The position numbers and the translations under genes were made by a program. From Acidobacteriaceae bacterium (GTDB taxonomy: Bacteria; Acidobacteriota; Terriglobia; Terriglobales; Acidobacteriaceae): a stretch of 7,343 nucleotides of DNA. Below, one piece after another: positions 5,699 to 7,343 of the stretch. Each line of letters begins with the position of its first letter. Within the stretch, counting starts at the first letter, position 1. The stretch spans positions 1 through 7,343 of the forward strand of contig JASHUH010000222.1 in the NCBI GenBank assembly GCA_030040115.1, read 5' to 3'. Under the pieces are notes generated by a model that worked only from the letters and a program-made list of their open reading frames with translations, made no database searches and was not told the DNA's origin.

Positions 5699-6397
5699 TC
5701 AGCGCCCGTCCTTGGTATCCGGAGTCCCATCGGACCAGTGCTCGACCCTCATCATAAAAATCGTCACTCGCTCTTCAGGAACGTTCGTCGCCAGGAGCGG
5801 CGAGCCGGGCGCGTCCGCCCCCCAGCTCTTGGCCGCATCGCCGGCGACAAAAAACATCAGGTGCGGATGCCAGCGCTTGGGCTCATCGCCCAGGTACTGC
5901 TGCTTCGACATCATGTAGCACATCGCGCCCGGAGCCAGGGGCGGCAGTTTTTTATTGTCGATGGCCGCGGCAATCGCTCGCGCAATCTCCTGCTTTGATT
6001 TTCCCTCAAGCACCCATCGAGTCTTCATCAGGTAGATTCGCTCATAGGTCTTCGCCGCTGCCGCATTGAAACAGTTCGGAGCACGCAGTTGGGGATTCCA
6101 GAAATCGGGGTGGCTGGTTTCGTTGGCCCATCCACGCTCCACGATGCACAGGAAGCCGTTGGTTCCCTTCACTGCGGTGACGTATCCATCCTTGGTTAAG
6201 ACCATCACTTCCGCGGCCTGGGATATGGCTTTCGGCGCGCCACTGCGGGCCAGCGCAATCTCGTCCTTCTCCGGCATCAGGTATTGAGCCAGCGGAGCCA
6301 GCGCCGGATAGGAAGGAGACTGCGCATCCACCGGCATGGCCGTGGAAGTCCACATGGCTGGCGCAAAAGCGAGAAGCAATACTGTCTTCACTCGCAT
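5699..6397 (-). CDS. Secreted protein of unknown function (acidobacterial type)
   Basis: This 232-residue protein begins at the ATG at 6397 with GGAG 6 bases upstream. A longer open frame to 6586 adds 63 residues without a ribosome site and would bury the signal peptide. Residues 1-25 are a typical signal peptide (MRVKTVLLLAFAPAMW..., cleavage after VDA). The mature part has a helical start (EIALARSGAPKAIS), then AEVMVLTKDGYVTAVKGTNGF (62-82), a C84-containing segment VERGW, DFWNPQ with C109, GAMCYMMS with C160, WHPHLMFFV (176-184), SWGAD (191-195), and TIFMMRVEHWSDGTP near the end. The three mature Cys could give a disulfide. The aromatic/His motif WHPHLMF and the repeated strands suggest a compact periplasmic or extracellular domain. 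I recall very similar hypothetical proteins from Acidobacteriota, but no function. It is single-gene in layout, with its own promoter candidate and a weak terminator. Confidence 0.88.
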   Translation of the reverse strand: MRVKTVLLLAFAPAMWTSTAMPVDAQSPSYPALAPLAQYLMPEKDEIALARSGAPKAISQAAEVMVLTKDGYVTAVKGTNGFLCIVERGWANETSHPDFWNPQLRAPNCFNAAAAKTYERIYLMKTRWVLEGKSKQEIARAIAAAIDNKKLPPLAPGAMCYMMSKQQYLGDEPKRWHPHLMFFVAGDAAKSWGADAPGSPLLATNVPEERVTIFMMRVEHWSDGTPDTKDGR

Positions 6398-6463
6398 GGG
6401 ACTCTCCCCAACAACGCGAGCAGACCAACGATGTTTGGAAATCCGGCTGCAGCGCGCGAGGAA

Positions 6464-6469
6464 ATTATA
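6464..6469 (-). promoter_or_regulatory. TATAAT -10 box for the secreted-protein gene
   Basis: Read leftward, 6469-6464 is a perfect TATAAT. Transcription would start near 6457, giving a leader of about 60 bases to the ATG at 6397. No good -35 lies 16-18 bases upstream, so it is either an activator-dependent promoter or a chance match. Confidence 0.4.
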
Positions 6470-6615
6470 CCGGCAAGCAGGGTCTGGCTCATGGATCCCC
6501 GCCCAGGCCTGCTTTGGGAAAACTGGCAAGCAACCGACGTAGCGGTTAACCCATGCCGACGAGCGCAGCGATGATTTCGCGCCCAATCCTGTCTGACGGG
6601 TGACGTTCTACATCT

Positions 6616-7188
6616 TCACTTCGATGGGCCGCGGACCGCATAGCGCAGAAAGACATCCCCGCAACGGAACCGCCGTTCCCCGACCAGTTCCAAATCCCTC
6701 CGCACACCAATCGGGAAATACGGTTTTCCGCCGCCGATGACCACAGGGCAGATACGCATTTGGAACTCGTCGACAAGCCCTGCCTGGATGGCTTGTGCGG
6801 CGAGTTCAGGACCTGCCACAGCGATGTCGCTCCCAGCATTCGCCTTCAGGCGGCGAACGGCATCGGGATCGAAAGCGCGCTCGATGCTCGTGCGTGCGCT
6901 GCGCGGTGCGGGGAGGGTCCTCGAGTAAACGATCTTCTCAGCTGCCTGCCACGCCCACGCAAAGTCGAGCACAAACTGTGGTTGATGGGGAACGGTGTGC
7001 GCGGTTTCCCAGTACAGCATGGTCTCGTACACTCTCCGTCCATAGAGACAGGTGCGGAATGACGACACATGCCCGAAGATCCAGGTGTGCACCTCTTCGT
7101 CCTGGGGAGCGGTCCAGCCAAAGCCACCATGCTCGTCTTCTGTGTAACCATCGAGTGACGTGTTCATCATGTAGATCAACTTTGCCAT
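6616..7188 (-). CDS. Dihydrofolate reductase family protein (RibD C-terminal domain)
   Basis: This 190-residue reductase-like protein starts at the ATG at 7188 with AAGGA 6 bases upstream. An upstream in-frame start at 7209 would add 7 residues and place this ribosome site inside the gene. Family landmarks are the N-terminal strand and loop KLIYMMNTSLDGYTED, GGFGW, LYGRRVYETMLYWE (about 56-69), VYSRTL, SIERAFDPDAVRRLKA, the nucleotide-binding-like GSDIAVAGPELAAQAI, LVDEFQMRICPVVIGGGKPYFP, and the closing strand FLRYAV. This is the full usual length of the YyaP/YwjB-like group of the RibD C-terminal (PF01872) fold, which uses NADPH in the riboflavin and folate enzymes. The substrate of these stand-alone members is generally unknown, and this is not a true folate enzyme by sequence alone. 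The upstream 155 bases contain a TTGACA-like box (7273-7268, leftward) without a convincing -10. The gene is not part of the RiPP cassette. Confidence 0.92.
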   Translation of the reverse strand: MAKLIYMMNTSLDGYTEDEHGGFGWTAPQDEEVHTWIFGHVSSFRTCLYGRRVYETMLYWETAHTVPHQPQFVLDFAWAWQAAEKIVYSRTLPAPRSARTSIERAFDPDAVRRLKANAGSDIAVAGPELAAQAIQAGLVDEFQMRICPVVIGGGKPYFPIGVRRDLELVGERRFRCGDVFLRYAVRGPSK

Positions 7189-7343
7189 GCACTGTCCTTC
7201 CACGGACAACCAGGATTTATCTGGCGCTCTGGCAAGTCTAATCGAGGCGTTTGGCCGTACGGATAACTGTCAAATGGCGTGAATGGGGCATAGCACCTTA
7301 CGAGCTCAGATGAGGTCGATTCGATGCTTGGCGAGATGTGCAT

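Noticed and set aside
7251..7273. A TTGACA box (leftward 7273-7268) as a sigma-70 promoter for the reductase gene.
   Set aside because: The -10 position at 17-base spacing reads ACGCCT, which is not promoter-like, so I did not list it as a feature.

Overview
The window is GC-rich soil-type bacterial DNA. I think it comes from an Acidobacteriota-like genome: the secreted 232-residue protein and the membrane-anchored coiled-coil protein both look like families I associate with that phylum. No rRNA, tRNA, CRISPR array or insertion sequence is visible. Taxonomy is an inference from protein resemblance and cannot be proven here.

Layout: a rightward gene truncated by the left edge (2-415) faces a leftward block that fills the rest of the window. 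Read leftward from the right edge, the order is: a RibD/dihydrofolate-reductase-like reductase (7188-6616); a secreted protein of unknown function with a signal peptide and a TATAAT-like promoter (6397-5699); a single-pass membrane coiled-coil protein (5437-4577); about 525 bases with no convincing gene (4052-4576); and then a compact four-gene cassette (4051-561).

The cassette is the centre of interest. It has two tiny genes (4051-3839 and 3729-3541) whose products are almost nothing but His-x-Asp units, 9 in 70 residues and 7 in 62. They are followed by a 689-residue radical SAM/SPASM enzyme (3493-1424). Overlapping it by 4 bases (ATGA) is a 288-residue protein of the HExxH family now associated with alpha-ketoglutarate-dependent peptide beta-hydroxylation (1427-561). 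This reads as a ribosomally made, post-translationally modified peptide (RiPP) system: the His-x-Asp proteins are the substrates, the radical SAM enzyme probably makes many three-residue His-to-Asp crosslinks (cyclophanes, 'triceptide' chemistry), and the HExxH protein probably hydroxylates the same peptides. No transporter, protease, leader motif or RiPP recognition element is visible, so export or maturation would have to be supplied from elsewhere, or the product may stay full-length.

Regulatory structure around the cassette includes a sigma-54-like -24/-12 element about 50 bases before the first precursor, a perfect 12-bp stem-loop between the two precursor genes, and a nested inverted repeat beyond the last gene where the cassette converges on the truncated rightward gene.
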